Shown: positions 21,812 through 30,886, counted from the stretch's first letter. The stretch is DNA of 54,844 nt from Chitinophagaceae bacterium (GCA_027484165.1 JAIXWH010000126.1:1-54844), one strand, 5' to 3'. Made by a program: numbers and translations. The notes: a model not told the origin generated them from the sequence alone.

Positions 21812-22231
21812 ATGAAATCAACTTTTCTAATTTTATTGCTATTATCTGCTGTTATGATTTTTATTTCTTGTAGTGAAGAAAAAAAAGACAGACCTAATAC
21901 TGCGATTGAAACAGGAACAGCCTTTATAAAAGCAAGTTTAAACGGCGACTTTTCAACCTCGGAATCTTTAATATTAAAAGATTCATCCAATTCAGCACTA
22001 TTCAACGCTTATAAAGAATATTACGAAAAATTACCTGCCGAAAAAAAGCTACACTACAAACAATCCTCTTACGAAATCATTAAACTAGATGAAATTAATG
22101 ACTCTGTAACTATCATTAATTTCTCAAATGATTATATGAATAAACCAATGGATATAAAAATTGTAAGAGTAAAAAACAACTGGTTCATAGATTTTAAATA
22201 TACTTATTCTGGAAATTTACCTATCGATTAA
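21812..22231 (+). CDS. Small lipoprotein, probably DUF4878-like
   Basis: I start this at ATG 21812 (MKSTFLILLLLSAV), giving 139 residues with a lipobox ending in Cys20 (MIFISC). An in-frame ATG at 21722 overlaps the phoH stop but lies ahead of a terminator, so it is unlikely. The mature protein, with TAFIKASLNGDFSTSESLIL and a C-terminal VKNNWFIDFKYTYSG strand, has the alpha-plus-beta NTF2-like pattern seen in DUF4878 lipoproteins. A weak -7 candidate TAACTTTA is at 21778-21785. It is followed 5 bases later by the fluoride channel gene. The function is unknown. Confidence 0.75.
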   Translation: MKSTFLILLLLSAVMIFISCSEEKKDRPNTAIETGTAFIKASLNGDFSTSESLILKDSSNSALFNAYKEYYEKLPAEKKLHYKQSSYEIIKLDEINDSVTIINFSNDYMNKPMDIKIVRVKNNWFIDFKYTYSGNLPID

Positions 22232-22236
22232 ATTTT

Positions 22237-22599
22237 ATGATAAAAAATTTATTAATAGTTGGTTTAGGTGGAGCAATTGGAACTATGGCGAGATTTCTCT
22301 CTTACCAAATGATTAAATCAAATTCATCATTTTTAACTACTCTTGCAATCAATGTCATTGGCAGTTTATTGATTGGTATAGTTTTTGGAATGGGCTTAAA
22401 GAATTCAAGTTTTGAAAATAACTGGAAGTTATTTTTGGCAACTGGCATTTGCGGGGGATTCACAACATTTTCTGCTTTTAGTATCGAAAACATACAGCTA
22501 ATTCAAGAAGGAAAATGGAGCTGGTCTCTGCTCTATATTTCAAGCAGTATTATATTGGGGATCAGTGCAGCATTTTTAGGATTTAAAATAAGTGTGTAA
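22237..22599 (+). CDS. crcB: Fluoride ion channel CrcB/FluC
   Basis: This 120-residue protein has four membrane helices, the normal size of Fluc subunits, which form antiparallel dimers exporting fluoride. Signature positions are GLGGAIGTMARF (about residues 9-20), the pore helix TLAINVIGSLLIGI with its conserved Asn, and GICGGFTTFSAFSIE (about 71-85) with the Phe residues of the fluoride path. No fluoride riboswitch fits in the 5-base gap before it. It sits between a lipoprotein and a TauE-like gene on the same strand. Confidence 0.95.
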   Translation: MIKNLLIVGLGGAIGTMARFLSYQMIKSNSSFLTTLAINVIGSLLIGIVFGMGLKNSSFENNWKLFLATGICGGFTTFSAFSIENIQLIQEGKWSWSLLYISSSIILGISAAFLGFKISV

Positions 22600-22613
22600 T
22601 TATTTCATACAAA

Positions 22614-23057
22614 ATGACCAAACAAAATAAATATAAGATGGATATCAACACGATTATAATTTTAATTATTATTGGATTTGCTACAGGTGTATTAGGTGGT
22701 ATGGTAGGCGTTGGCGGAGGAGTTATATTGGTTCCTGCTTTAGTTTTTATTTTAGGATTTTCACAATTAGATGCTCAGGGAACTTCACTTGCATTGATAA
22801 TGTTCCCAGTAGGACTCTTAGCAGTTATTCAATATTATAAACAGGGGCATGTTGATTTCAACATTGTATTCATTCTGGCAATAGGTTTTGTAATTGGCAG
22901 TTTTTTCGGAAGTAAAATTTCATTGAGCATTCCACAACAAACGGTAAAGAGAATATTTGCAATACTTATGTTAGTTATTGCGGTCAAAATGTTATTTTTT
23001 GATAACAATCAAGAAAAGAAAAGCATTACTACTGATTCAAAAGTAGATTCACACTAA
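22614..23057 (+). CDS. Half-size TauE/SafE-family membrane protein
   Basis: At 147 residues this has four membrane helices, about half of a typical TauE/SafE anion exporter (about 250). The family signature is visible in FATGVLGGMVGVGGGVILVPAL (about residues 22-43) and in GFVIGSFFGSKISLSIP further on. Half-size members probably work as dimers. The substrate (sulfite, sulfonates or others) cannot be inferred. ATG at 22638 (MDINTIII) is an alternative start that removes eight hydrophilic residues. It lies 14 bases after crcB and converges on der. Confidence 0.82.
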   Translation: MTKQNKYKMDINTIIILIIIGFATGVLGGMVGVGGGVILVPALVFILGFSQLDAQGTSLALIMFPVGLLAVIQYYKQGHVDFNIVFILAIGFVIGSFFGSKISLSIPQQTVKRIFAILMLVIAVKMLFFDNNQEKKSITTDSKVDSH

Positions 23058-23071
23058 TTACTATTTTAGAT

Positions 23072-24385
23072 TTATTTTTTTCTGAAAAACAATCTGATAG
23101 GCACTCCCTTAAAATCAAATTGTTCTCTCAATTTATTTTCTAAATAGTTTCTGTAAGGCGCTTTGATATCATCTGGATAATTACAGAAGAAGGCAAAACT
23201 TGGGGTATTGGTTGGAAGCTGAGTTACATACTTTATTTTTATCGCATTACCTCTCACTACTGGTGGATGATAATGTTCAATAGCTTTCAGCATCACATCA
23301 TTTAGTTTTGATGTTGCTACTTTTCTGTGTTTATTGTCATACACTTCAAGTGCCAATTCAATACTTTTAAATATTCTTTGCTTTTCCGTTACAGAAATAA
23401 AAACTAAAGGCACATCATTGAAAGGTGCTAATCTTTGTTTTAATTCTTTTTCGTAATCTCTAGCAGTATTGGTTTCTTTTTCAATTAAGTCCCATTTATT
23501 AACTAAAACTACAATTCCTTTTCCTTTTTTAACGGCTAAAGAGTAGATAGCCAAATCCTGTGCTGTAATTCCTTTACCAGCATCCAGCAAAAATAAACAA
23601 ATATCCGCTTCGTCCATGGCCTTGATGGCTCTGATTACTGAATAAAATTCAAGATCTTCATGAACTTTGTTTTTTCTTCTTATTCCTGCAGTATCAATCA
23701 GTACAAATTCTTTATTAAAAAGATTATAATGAGTATGTATAGTGTCTCTTGTAGTTCCAGCAATGTCACTTACAATAGTTCTCTCTTGTCCTATCAAAGC
23801 ATTCAACAATGAAGACTTCCCAACATTAGGTTGGCCGATAATTGCAAACTTTGGAATATTTTCATCTATATCACTGACGTTTTGTTCATCATCTTTCATT
23901 GATGAATTTACAGCATCCAATAACTCCCCTGTTCCACTACCACTGATTGAGGATATGAAAAAGATATGCTCAAATCCTAGACTATAAAACTCACTAGCCT
24001 CCATTAATCGGTTATGATTATCTACTTTGTTTACCGCAAGTAAAACTGGCTTATTACTTCTTCTTAATAAATCAGCCATTGATTCATCCAAATTGGTAAT
24101 TCCAGTTGATGAATCCACCATGAATATGATAGCATTTGCCTCGTCAATTGCAATATTAACTTGCTTTGCAATTTCAACTTCGAATACATCCTCACTTTGT
24201 GGTACAAATCCACCAGTATCAATTAAATTAAATGATTTACCAGCCCATTCCGCAACACCATATTGTCGATCTCTGGTAACACCACTAACATCATCAACAA
24301 TTGCCTTTCTCTGTTCTAACAATCTGTTGAAAAATGTACTTTTACCAACATTAGGCCTTCCCGTTATTGCTACTGTAAAACTCAT
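23072..24385 (-). CDS. der: Ribosome biogenesis GTPase Der (EngA)
   Basis: This 437-residue protein has the unique two-GTPase layout of Der. The first G domain opens with GRPNVGKS (residue 9), with DTGG and NKVD; the second has GQPNVGKS (about 184), DTAGIRR and NKWD. A KH-like C-terminal domain closes the protein (about 350-437). Der is needed for 50S ribosome assembly. It follows era on the same strand with a 62-base gap, so two ribosome-assembly GTPases are neighbours. The ATG start at 24385 fits the family. Confidence 0.98.
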   Translation of the reverse strand: MSFTVAITGRPNVGKSTFFNRLLEQRKAIVDDVSGVTRDRQYGVAEWAGKSFNLIDTGGFVPQSEDVFEVEIAKQVNIAIDEANAIIFMVDSSTGITNLDESMADLLRRSNKPVLLAVNKVDNHNRLMEASEFYSLGFEHIFFISSISGSGTGELLDAVNSSMKDDEQNVSDIDENIPKFAIIGQPNVGKSSLLNALIGQERTIVSDIAGTTRDTIHTHYNLFNKEFVLIDTAGIRRKNKVHEDLEFYSVIRAIKAMDEADICLFLLDAGKGITAQDLAIYSLAVKKGKGIVVLVNKWDLIEKETNTARDYEKELKQRLAPFNDVPLVFISVTEKQRIFKSIELALEVYDNKHRKVATSKLNDVMLKAIEHYHPPVVRGNAIKIKYVTQLPTNTPSFAFFCNYPDDIKAPYRNYLENKLREQFDFKGVPIRLFFRKK

Positions 24386-24447
24386 GATTTTATTATTATA
24401 ATGCTAATTGTTTGGTTGTAAACAGAATTAAAAATACAAACACTAAT

Positions 24448-25317
24448 TTAATACCCATATTCTTTCAGAAAAGTTTCATTGTCTCTCCACTTGTCTCTTA
24501 CTTTTACAAACAGTTCCAAAAAAACTTTACTTCCTAAAAACGCCTCTATATCTATTCTTGCTAAAGTTCCTAATTTTTTAATCATACTTCCTTTATCACC
24601 AATGATAATACCCTTCTGGGTTTCACGCTGAACGATAATATCAGCAGAAATTTTTATTAGTGTAGTTTTTTCTTTGAACTCTCTCACCAATACCGCACTA
24701 TGATAAGGCAACTCTTCTTGATACAATTCAAATATTTTTTCTCTAATTAATTCACTCACAAAAAATTTCGTAGGCAAATCGCTGATATCATCACCCTCAA
24801 AGAAGGGAGCACCTTCAGGTATATAAGATAAAATGCGATTCAATAATTGATCGATACCTTCCTTATTGATTGCAGAAATGGCAATAACTTCCTTACAGTA
24901 TTTTTTTTCTTTGAAGAATGATTCAATTTCTTCTAGCTTTTTCCTGTCTTTTTGAGTATCAATTTTATTAACAACTATAATTGCAGGAACTTTTAGATGC
25001 AAAGAAGAAAAAATTAAATCTGACTCTTCCGGATTCTCTTTAATATCAAACATCAACAGAGCCAAATCAGCATCTTCAAGACTTCCCTTTACAGCTTGCA
25101 TCATTTTTTCATGAAGCTTGTACTTAGGCTCTATAATTCCTGGAGTATCTGAAAATATAATTTGATAATTATCCTCTGTCAGGATTGCTTTAATACGGTG
25201 TCGGGTAGTTTGTACTTTATGAGATACAATAGCCATCTTTTCACCCATAATAGCATTGAGCAATGTACTTTTACCTGCGTTTGGCTTACCAAAAATATTT
25301 ACAAATCCTGCTTTCAT
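24448..25317 (-). CDS. era: GTPase Era
   Basis: At 289 residues this matches Era: a G domain with GKPNAGKST (residue 10), SDTPGI and NKID, then a type II KH domain (about 200-280) with IIGDKGSMIKKLG, which binds the 3' end of 16S rRNA. Era acts in 30S assembly. Its ATG is at 25317, only 13 bases after the T-rich end of the tRNA terminator. No separate promoter is visible in that gap, so era may depend on read-through from the tRNA promoter. Confidence 0.98.
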   Translation of the reverse strand: MKAGFVNIFGKPNAGKSTLLNAIMGEKMAIVSHKVQTTRHRIKAILTEDNYQIIFSDTPGIIEPKYKLHEKMMQAVKGSLEDADLALLMFDIKENPEESDLIFSSLHLKVPAIIVVNKIDTQKDRKKLEEIESFFKEKKYCKEVIAISAINKEGIDQLLNRILSYIPEGAPFFEGDDISDLPTKFFVSELIREKIFELYQEELPYHSAVLVREFKEKTTLIKISADIIVQRETQKGIIIGDKGSMIKKLGTLARIDIEAFLGSKVFLELFVKVRDKWRDNETFLKEYGY

Positions 25318-25330
25318 TAAAAACTGATAT

Positions 25331-25362
25331 AAAAAATTAAAGGCTCGATCTCTCGAGCCTTT
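25331..25362 (-). terminator. Terminator between tRNA-fMet and era
   Basis: A 10-base perfect inverted repeat, AAAGGCTCGA (25339-25348) with TCGAGCCTTT (25353-25362), has a four-base loop. On the minus strand it is followed by AATTTTTT, so it acts in the tRNA-to-era direction. Confidence 0.85.
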
Positions 25363-25366
25363 TTAG

Positions 25367-25438
<72 letters not shown>

Positions 25439-25441
25439 TTG

Positions 25442-25473
25442 CAAAAATAATGACTTTATCCTTTGAAACCAAA
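25442..25473 (-). promoter_or_regulatory. Promoter of tRNA-fMet
   Basis: On the minus strand TTTG (25473-25470), a 20-base spacer and TATTTTTG (25449-25442) match the Bacteroidota consensus fully. The -7 box ends 3 bases before the mature tRNA 5' end. Confidence 0.75.
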
Positions 25474-25501
25474 AGATATATTTTCAAATGCCAATTTTCC
25501 C

Positions 25502-25509
25502 TATTTTTG
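25502..25509 (+). promoter_or_regulatory. Promoter -7 box for the riboswitch-TonB receptor unit
   Basis: TATTTTTG is an exact TAnnTTTG match about 35 bases before the TPP aptamer. It lies back to back with the tRNA promoter. No exact -33 TTTG is seen. Confidence 0.55.
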
Positions 25510-25540
25510 CATTTCAATCGTTCTTTTCAAAATCGCTAGA

Positions 25541-25620
25541 ATTTCCGGGGTGCTTTCTATTTGAAGGCTGAGATAATACCCGATAACCTGCTCAGGATAA
25601 TGCCTGCGAAGGGAGAAGCT
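25541..25620 (+). promoter_or_regulatory. TPP riboswitch (THI element)
   Basis: The conserved THI core is present in order: GGGGTGC, then GGCTGAGATAATACCC, then AACCTGCTCAGGATAATGCC and GCGAAGGGA. This aptamer binds thiamine pyrophosphate and usually turns the downstream gene off. The P1 helix can be drawn between TTTCC (25542-25546) and GGAGA (25612-25616). Downstream, CACCCGGA (25652-25659) could pair either with the aptamer 5' strand (25544-25552) or with GGGT at 25641-25644, giving a plausible switching platform before the ATG at 25684. I see no U-tract terminator, so control may be at translation. Confidence 0.95.
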
Positions 25621-25683
25621 CCATATTTGGACACAGTTTTGGGTATAATAACACCCGGATGTTCTGCACAAATTTTTATTACA

Positions 25684-27852
25684 ATGTATTATTTAAGATT
25701 ATCCTTATTCTTTGGATTATTCTCTTTTACTTTTTTTGCTTCTGCTCAAAAAAAAGCAGACACCACACTTTTGCAGCCGATTGAAATCAATACGGTTAGA
25801 GCTTCTGATAACACTCCTGTTACCAAAACAAATATTTCTAAAGAAGAAATTGAAAAGAGAAATATTGGTTACGACTTGCCTTTTATTTTAAATCAAACCC
25901 CTTCTGTTCAGGTTAATTCTGATGCAGGTAACGGAATTGGTTATACTGGAATCAGAATCAGAGGAACAGACGCAACGAGAATTAATTTCACCATAAACGG
26001 AATCCCATACAATGACGCTGAAAGTCAGGGTACATTTTTTGTAAACCTTCCAGATATTGCATCTTCTTCAAATTCAATTCAAATACAAAGAGGTGTTGGT
26101 ACTTCAACCAATGGTGCAGGTTCCTTTGGCGGATCCATTAATATCAATACTAATGATATTGATTCCAATAAAAACTTCACCATCAGTAATTCAATAGGCT
26201 CCTATCAATCATATAAAACTACATTAATTGCTAACACAGGATTGATAAATAAACATTTTATTTTTACCGGAAGGCTAAGCAATATTAACAGCGATGGATA
26301 TGTAGACAGAGCCAAAACAAAATTGCAATCCTATTTTGCGAGTGCTTTGTATGTTGATTCAAAACAATCTTTAAGATTCAATACTTTTTCAGGAAGGGAG
26401 AAGACTTATGCAGCATGGTTTGGAATAAATGCTGCAACACTTGACACCAACAGAACCTACAATCCTGCAGGCACTGAAAAATCAGGAGAGCCTTATGATA
26501 ATGAAACTGACAATTATACACAAACTCACTATCAACTATTTTACAACAGAAAAATAAATGAAAGATTAAAGCTCAATGTTGCGCTTTTTTTGACTAAGGG
26601 GAAAGGTTATTTTGAACAATATAAAGCCGGCCAATCTTTTTCAACTTATGGTTTACCTGATTACATCAATAGTAACAACGATACTATTTCTTCAACAGAT
26701 CTTGTTAGACAACTTTGGCTTGATAATAATTTTTATGGAACTATTTTCTCATTACAATATGCTAAAAACAAAACGAGTTTTATTTTTGGAGGCGGATACA
26801 ACAAATATGATGGATTACATTTTGGCGAAATCATAAATGCTGAAATCAGCCAGTCAATCCCAAATCAATACAGATGGTACAACAACGATGCTACTAAAAG
26901 TGATTTATCATTTTATTCAAAATGGAATCAAAAACTAAATGACAACTGGCAAAGTTATGTTGATTTACAAGTCAGAAATGTAAATTACTACATTAATGGA
27001 TTTAGAAACAACCCTCAACTCATCGTAAAGAATAATTACACTTTCTTCAATCCAAAACTGGGATTTACTTATGTAAAAGATAATGACAAATTTTATATTT
27101 CCTACGCCAAATCAAGCAAAGAACCCAACAGAGATGACTTTGAAGCTAAAATAAAAGAGATACCAAAGCCAGAAACATTGCATGATTTTGAGTTAGGCTA
27201 CGAACACAAAAACAAAAATTCAAATTATACGATGAATCTTTTCTACATGCTTTATAAAAACCAACTAGTACTTACAGGAAAGATAAATGACGTTTACGCA
27301 TATACGAGAACTAATATTGACAATAGTTTCAGATTGGGATTGGAATTACAAGGATCAACAGTAGTTAATAGATGGCTCGCATTAAATGCGAATCTTACTT
27401 TCAGCACAAATAAACTCAGAGAATTCTATGAATATATTGATAACTATGACGACGCAAGTGGTACACAACAGAAAAATTATTACCAAACTTCAGACATCTC
27501 TTTTTCACCATCAATCATCGGAGGTGGTTCAATCATCGTAAAAGCTTCAAAAGAAATTGAAATTACCTTCATCGGTAAATATGTAGGGAAACAATTCTTA
27601 GATAATACATCAAACAAAAACAGAATACTACATGATTATTATACGCAAGATGCGAGAATTAATTACAATATTGAATTTAATAAAAGCAGGAAAATGAATT
27701 TATTTTTTCAGGCAAATAATCTCTTTTCAAAAAAATATGTCAGCAACGGATACACCTTTAGTTATATTTATGGAGGAGCATTTACTACTGAAAATTATTA
27801 TTACCCAATGGCAACTTTTAATGTAATGGGAGGATTATCGATTACATTATAA
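25684..27852 (+). CDS. TonB-dependent outer-membrane receptor under TPP control (likely thiamine or precursor uptake)
   Basis: This 722-residue protein starts at ATG 25684 (MYYLRLSLFF) with a signal peptide ending in FFASAQ. The frame remains open upstream, but that part is the riboswitch. A plug domain (about residues 45-155) includes NQTPSVQVNSDAGNGIGYTG, IRIRGTDATRINFTINGIPY and QRGVGTSTNGAGSFGGSI. The rest is a 22-strand barrel ending in an aromatic-rich strand. Such receptors import scarce nutrients using energy from TonB-ExbBD. The riboswitch makes thiamine, its phosphates or its pyrimidine moiety the likely substrate; this is inference from regulation. No cytoplasmic-membrane transporter or thiamine kinase follows; the next gene is convergent. 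Confidence 0.93.
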   Translation: MYYLRLSLFFGLFSFTFFASAQKKADTTLLQPIEINTVRASDNTPVTKTNISKEEIEKRNIGYDLPFILNQTPSVQVNSDAGNGIGYTGIRIRGTDATRINFTINGIPYNDAESQGTFFVNLPDIASSSNSIQIQRGVGTSTNGAGSFGGSININTNDIDSNKNFTISNSIGSYQSYKTTLIANTGLINKHFIFTGRLSNINSDGYVDRAKTKLQSYFASALYVDSKQSLRFNTFSGREKTYAAWFGINAATLDTNRTYNPAGTEKSGEPYDNETDNYTQTHYQLFYNRKINERLKLNVALFLTKGKGYFEQYKAGQSFSTYGLPDYINSNNDTISSTDLVRQLWLDNNFYGTIFSLQYAKNKTSFIFGGGYNKYDGLHFGEIINAEISQSIPNQYRWYNNDATKSDLSFYSKWNQKLNDNWQSYVDLQVRNVNYYINGFRNNPQLIVKNNYTFFNPKLGFTYVKDNDKFYISYAKSSKEPNRDDFEAKIKEIPKPETLHDFELGYEHKNKNSNYTMNLFYMLYKNQLVLTGKINDVYAYTRTNIDNSFRLGLELQGSTVVNRWLALNANLTFSTNKLREFYEYIDNYDDASGTQQKNYYQTSDISFSPSIIGGGSIIVKASKEIEITFIGKYVGKQFLDNTSNKNRILHDYYTQDARINYNIEFNKSRKMNLFFQANNLFSKKYVSNGYTFSYIYGGAFTTENYYYPMATFNVMGGLSITL

Positions 27853-27856
27853 AAAA

Positions 27857-28168
27857 TTAACCCCTACCAAATTTTGTTTCCCAACCTAGCATACCTCCTG
27901 CTAGGTTTTTTACATTGATGAATCCCATCGTTTCTAACATCATGCATGCTTGCATACTTCTTTGTCCACTTCTGCAGTAACAAATTATTTCTTTGTCTTT
28001 TAAATCTTCTATTGCATCTATTTGCATCGCTAAAATCTCTCCTAATGGAATGAGCTGACCACCAATATTAAATTCCAGATGTTCTTCAGGTTGCCTAACA
28101 TCTATTAAATTTAATTGCTCAGAAGCTAACATTCTTTCATTCAATTCTTCTGCTTGAATAATTTCCAT
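27857..28168 (-). CDS. Single-domain rhodanese-like protein
   Basis: This 103-residue cytoplasmic protein has one rhodanese domain: LIDVRQPEEHLEFNIGG near the N-terminus and the active-site loop CYCRSGQRS with catalytic Cys65. The C-terminal LAGGMLGWETKFG is typical. Rhodanese domains carry sulfur as a persulfide. The acceptor is unknown. It lies 10 bases downstream of the PASTA-protein gene on the same strand. Confidence 0.92.
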   Translation of the reverse strand: MEIIQAEELNERMLASEQLNLIDVRQPEEHLEFNIGGQLIPLGEILAMQIDAIEDLKDKEIICYCRSGQRSMQACMMLETMGFINVKNLAGGMLGWETKFGRG

Positions 28169-28178
28169 AAAAATAATT

Positions 28179-28976
28179 TTAGTGAATTGTTGTATCTCTT
28201 TCTACCTTTCTCTCTAAAGAAATCCATAAATCCATGATTTGACCGGCTTGAATAAACTCTGGTTCGTTTTGTTCATTCAGCTTTGGTGGATTCTGTTTCC
28301 AAATATATGCACTCGCCGTGTCAGTTATTCCTGGATCAGCAACAATAGCTCCAATGGTAATTCCATTTTGTTGGAGAATTGAATTGGCTTCTGAAAAAGT
28401 TAAACCCAATAAATCAGGAACCAAAATGGGTTCAAGATTCAAGCCACTTCCTACAACTAAATCTATTGCACTACCCCAAGGAATTTTGGATCCTGAGATG
28501 ATTTTACCACCTCTATACCTCTGCTCAATGATAGAACCTCTCATAAAATCAGGCTTGTATATTGTATCTCCTAATTTTAGATGACTTCTTCTTAAAATAT
28601 CCAATGCAAAATTTAAAGATTTGCCCTCTAATGCAGGCATATCTATTAATGGCAATGTCACTCTATTCACAGTCAATAAAATAGTCCTGTTTATTTTTAC
28701 TGTACTGTTAGGATCTGGGATCTGCCTTAATACAATACCCATCTTTGCAGTATCTGTATATACAGAATCTTGTATTTCAACATCAAACCCCTTACTTTCT
28801 AAAAACTTTATGGCATCAGCAGTTTTTTTACCTACAACAGATGGTACAGTTAAATATCTTCCATGATTGGTTATGCTTCCTAATAACTGAAGAATGGTAA
28901 AAATTAAAATGAAGAAAATCGCAATAGCCACTAAAAGATTTACCCAAAAAGGTTTTTCTGTAATAAATTTAAACAC
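28179..28976 (-). CDS. Membrane-anchored PASTA-domain protein
   Basis: This 265-residue protein starts with GTG, has a short cytoplasmic tail and one membrane helix (about residues 12-34), then three PASTA repeats. They begin near LTVPSVVGKKTADAIKFLES (38), LIDMPALEGKSLNFALDIL (about 114) and LVPDLLGLTFSEANSILQQN (about 185). There is no kinase or penicillin-binding domain. PASTA modules bind peptidoglycan or beta-lactam-like ligands. The gene is 48 bases downstream of ddl, supporting a cell-wall role. The function of stand-alone PASTA proteins is not established. Confidence 0.9.
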   Translation of the reverse strand: MFKFITEKPFWVNLLVAIAIFFILIFTILQLLGSITNHGRYLTVPSVVGKKTADAIKFLESKGFDVEIQDSVYTDTAKMGIVLRQIPDPNSTVKINRTILLTVNRVTLPLIDMPALEGKSLNFALDILRRSHLKLGDTIYKPDFMRGSIIEQRYRGGKIISGSKIPWGSAIDLVVGSGLNLEPILVPDLLGLTFSEANSILQQNGITIGAIVADPGITDTASAYIWKQNPPKLNEQNEPEFIQAGQIMDLWISLERKVERDTTIH

Positions 28977-29024
28977 AGGCTAAATTATTTTTTATTAATA
29001 CAAATCAAACTTACAATAAAATAA

Positions 29025-30002
29025 TTAAAAACATTCCTCAATCAGTGCTGTGTAAAACTCCTTCAGCGACCATCCCATTGCTTTTACTTGCTGTGGCACA
29101 ATACTTGCTGCACTTTGACCAGGAACTGTATTTATTTCCAAGAGGTATGGCTTAGCATATTTTTCATTATAAATAAAATCTATTCTAATCACTCCGTTAC
29201 AATTGAATACAGAATAAGCCTTTTTTGCTTCCTCTCTTATCTTTTCAGCAATGTCTTCTGAAACATCTGCAGGTGTAATTTCCTGACTTGCACCTTCATA
29301 TTTCGCCTGAAAATCAAAGAACTCGTTTTGAGAAATAATTTCAGTAATCGGTAATGTGATGATATTGCCTTTTGATTTAAATACACCAATAGTAAATTCT
29401 CTCCCACTGATAAATTCTTCGACAAGCACTTGTTCATCTTCATTGAATGCTTTTTGTAATGCGATGCTCAATTCATTTTCTTCCTTTACCTTACTGATGC
29501 CTAAACTACTTCCACCATTATTTGGTTTTACAAACAATGGAAGAGTTAACTCTTTTAAAATTTGATTAGGAGTTAAAGGATTATTTTTAAATAAGTGTAG
29601 TGACTTTGCAACAGGTATTCCTGCAAATGCAGCAACAGCAACTGTGTATCGTTTATTAAAAGTTAGCGCAGAACTTGCTGCATTACATGAAGTGTATGGA
29701 ATATTTAAACAATCAAAATAACCTTGCAATTTACCATCCTCTCCTGGTGTGCCATGAAGACCAATTAGAACTGCATCAAATTTTAATTTCTGTCCATTTT
29801 CAGCAATTGAAAAATCATTTTTATCAACAAGCGTTTTTTCTTTTTTTGCATTTACATAAAACCAACCTGATGGATGAATATCTATGATAAAACAATTCCA
29901 TTTTTCAGAATCAATGTTTTGAAAGATACTATCTGCACTTTTATAAGATATTACTGATTCACCTGAGTATCCACCAGTAACAAGGGCTATATTTTTTTTC
30001 AT
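29025..30002 (-). CDS. ddl: D-alanine--D-alanine ligase
   Basis: This 325-residue ATP-grasp ligase joins two D-Ala for peptidoglycan precursor synthesis. Visible parts are VTGGYSGESVISYKSA at the N-terminus, GLHGTPGEDGKLQGYFD (about residue 83), KPNNGGSSLGISKV (ATP loop) and RIDFIYNEKYAKPYLLEINTVPG near the C-terminus with metal-binding Asp, Glu and Asn. Length is normal for Ddl. It is transcribed with the PASTA protein downstream, and a small lipoprotein gene lies 20 bases upstream. Confidence 0.97.
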   Translation of the reverse strand: MKKNIALVTGGYSGESVISYKSADSIFQNIDSEKWNCFIIDIHPSGWFYVNAKKEKTLVDKNDFSIAENGQKLKFDAVLIGLHGTPGEDGKLQGYFDCLNIPYTSCNAASSALTFNKRYTVAVAAFAGIPVAKSLHLFKNNPLTPNQILKELTLPLFVKPNNGGSSLGISKVKEENELSIALQKAFNEDEQVLVEEFISGREFTIGVFKSKGNIITLPITEIISQNEFFDFQAKYEGASQEITPADVSEDIAEKIREEAKKAYSVFNCNGVIRIDFIYNEKYAKPYLLEINTVPGQSAASIVPQQVKAMGWSLKEFYTALIEECF

Positions 30003-30022
30003 AATTTGGATTAAAAATTTAA

Positions 30023-30490
30023 TTATTTACCGATGCCTTCATTTTCAGAATGCAACAACAACTTCCATTTTCCATCATTTTGTTTTTTCCATACACTGCA
30101 GTAAGTTCCATACAAAATGGTATCCTGTTGTTTGGGATGCAAAATATAGATACCATAAGTGTAACCCATCTCACCAGATTCTGAAATTTCTGCATGACGT
30201 GGATCCCAACCTAAAGTATATTCTGCATCATCCTGTTGAATCAGATAATCAATTGCATTTGCACCAATAATTGGCATTTGATTGGACCTCAAAATTGTTC
30301 CATTACTATCCAGGTACTCTATAAATGCTGTTTTCATGCCTTGCTCCTGAATCATTGCAGAAAAAGCACGATCTACTTCAATCAACTCAAAGTTTTTTGA
30401 AACCTGATCTTCTTTTGGAGAAGTAACTTTTTTTGTTTTGCATGATATCAACCCAATAAAAAATAAAATAAAAAATAAATAATATTTCAT
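30023..30490 (-). CDS. Small lipoprotein with SnoaL/DUF4440-like fold
   Basis: I start at ATG 30490 (MKYYLFFILFFIGLISC), giving 155 residues with a lipobox Cys at 17. An upstream in-frame start at 30514 would put eight extra residues before the signal peptide. The mature part has the NTF2/SnoaL pattern: VDRAFSAMIQEQGMKTAFIEYLD, then GWDPRHAEISESGEMGYTYG and CSVWKKQNDGKWKLLL at the end. This resembles DUF4440/ketosteroid-isomerase-like proteins of unknown substrate. It lies between the ferredoxin gene and ddl on the minus strand. Confidence 0.82.
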   Translation of the reverse strand: MKYYLFFILFFIGLISCKTKKVTSPKEDQVSKNFELIEVDRAFSAMIQEQGMKTAFIEYLDSNGTILRSNQMPIIGANAIDYLIQQDDAEYTLGWDPRHAEISESGEMGYTYGIYILHPKQQDTILYGTYCSVWKKQNDGKWKLLLHSENEGIGK

Positions 30491-30538
30491 CCTAAGATTC
30501 TTATGCAACAACAAAAAAATATTTTTAAAAAGATTGAA

Positions 30539-30886
30539 TTACAGATGTAATTTCTCTTTCTTTGACATCAACTCATCTACTGTTTCGCGGTACATTTCAT
30601 CAGGAACACAACAATCGACCGGACAAACCGCCGCGCATTGTGGCTCTTCATGAAAGCCCTGACACTCCGTACATTTATTAGGGGTGATATAGTAGGTATC
30701 ATTACTGATTGGAGAAATTCTTTGATCTGCATCAACACTGGAACCATCCATCAGTGCGTAACTACCTTTCACTGATGTTCCATCAGAAATAGCCCATTCT
30801 ACTCCGCCTTCATAAATAGCGTTATTTGGACATTCGGGTTCACATGCCCCACAATTAATACATTCATCTGTAATCTTTATTGCCAT
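30539..30886 (-). CDS. 4Fe-4S dicluster ferredoxin
   Basis: This 115-residue protein carries two cubane cluster motifs. The first is Cys9-Cys12-Cys15-Cys19 ([14 protein letters not shown]). The second, near residue 73, has CTEC, a longer insert, then [10 protein letters not shown]. About 45 residues separate the two, as in the YfhL type. It probably carries electrons at low potential. It diverges from the LuxC-like reductase gene with only 35 bases between the starts, which hints at a shared role. Confidence 0.93.
   Translation of the reverse strand: MAIKITDECINCGACEPECPNNAIYEGGVEWAISDGTSVKGSYALMDGSSVDADQRISPISNDTYYITPNKCTECQGFHEEPQCAAVCPVDCCVPDEMYRETVDELMSKKEKLHL

Noticed and set aside
25561-25683. 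In-frame extension of the TonB receptor upstream to a TTG at 25561
   Set aside because: The extension translates the TPP riboswitch; a normal signal peptide begins at ATG 25684.
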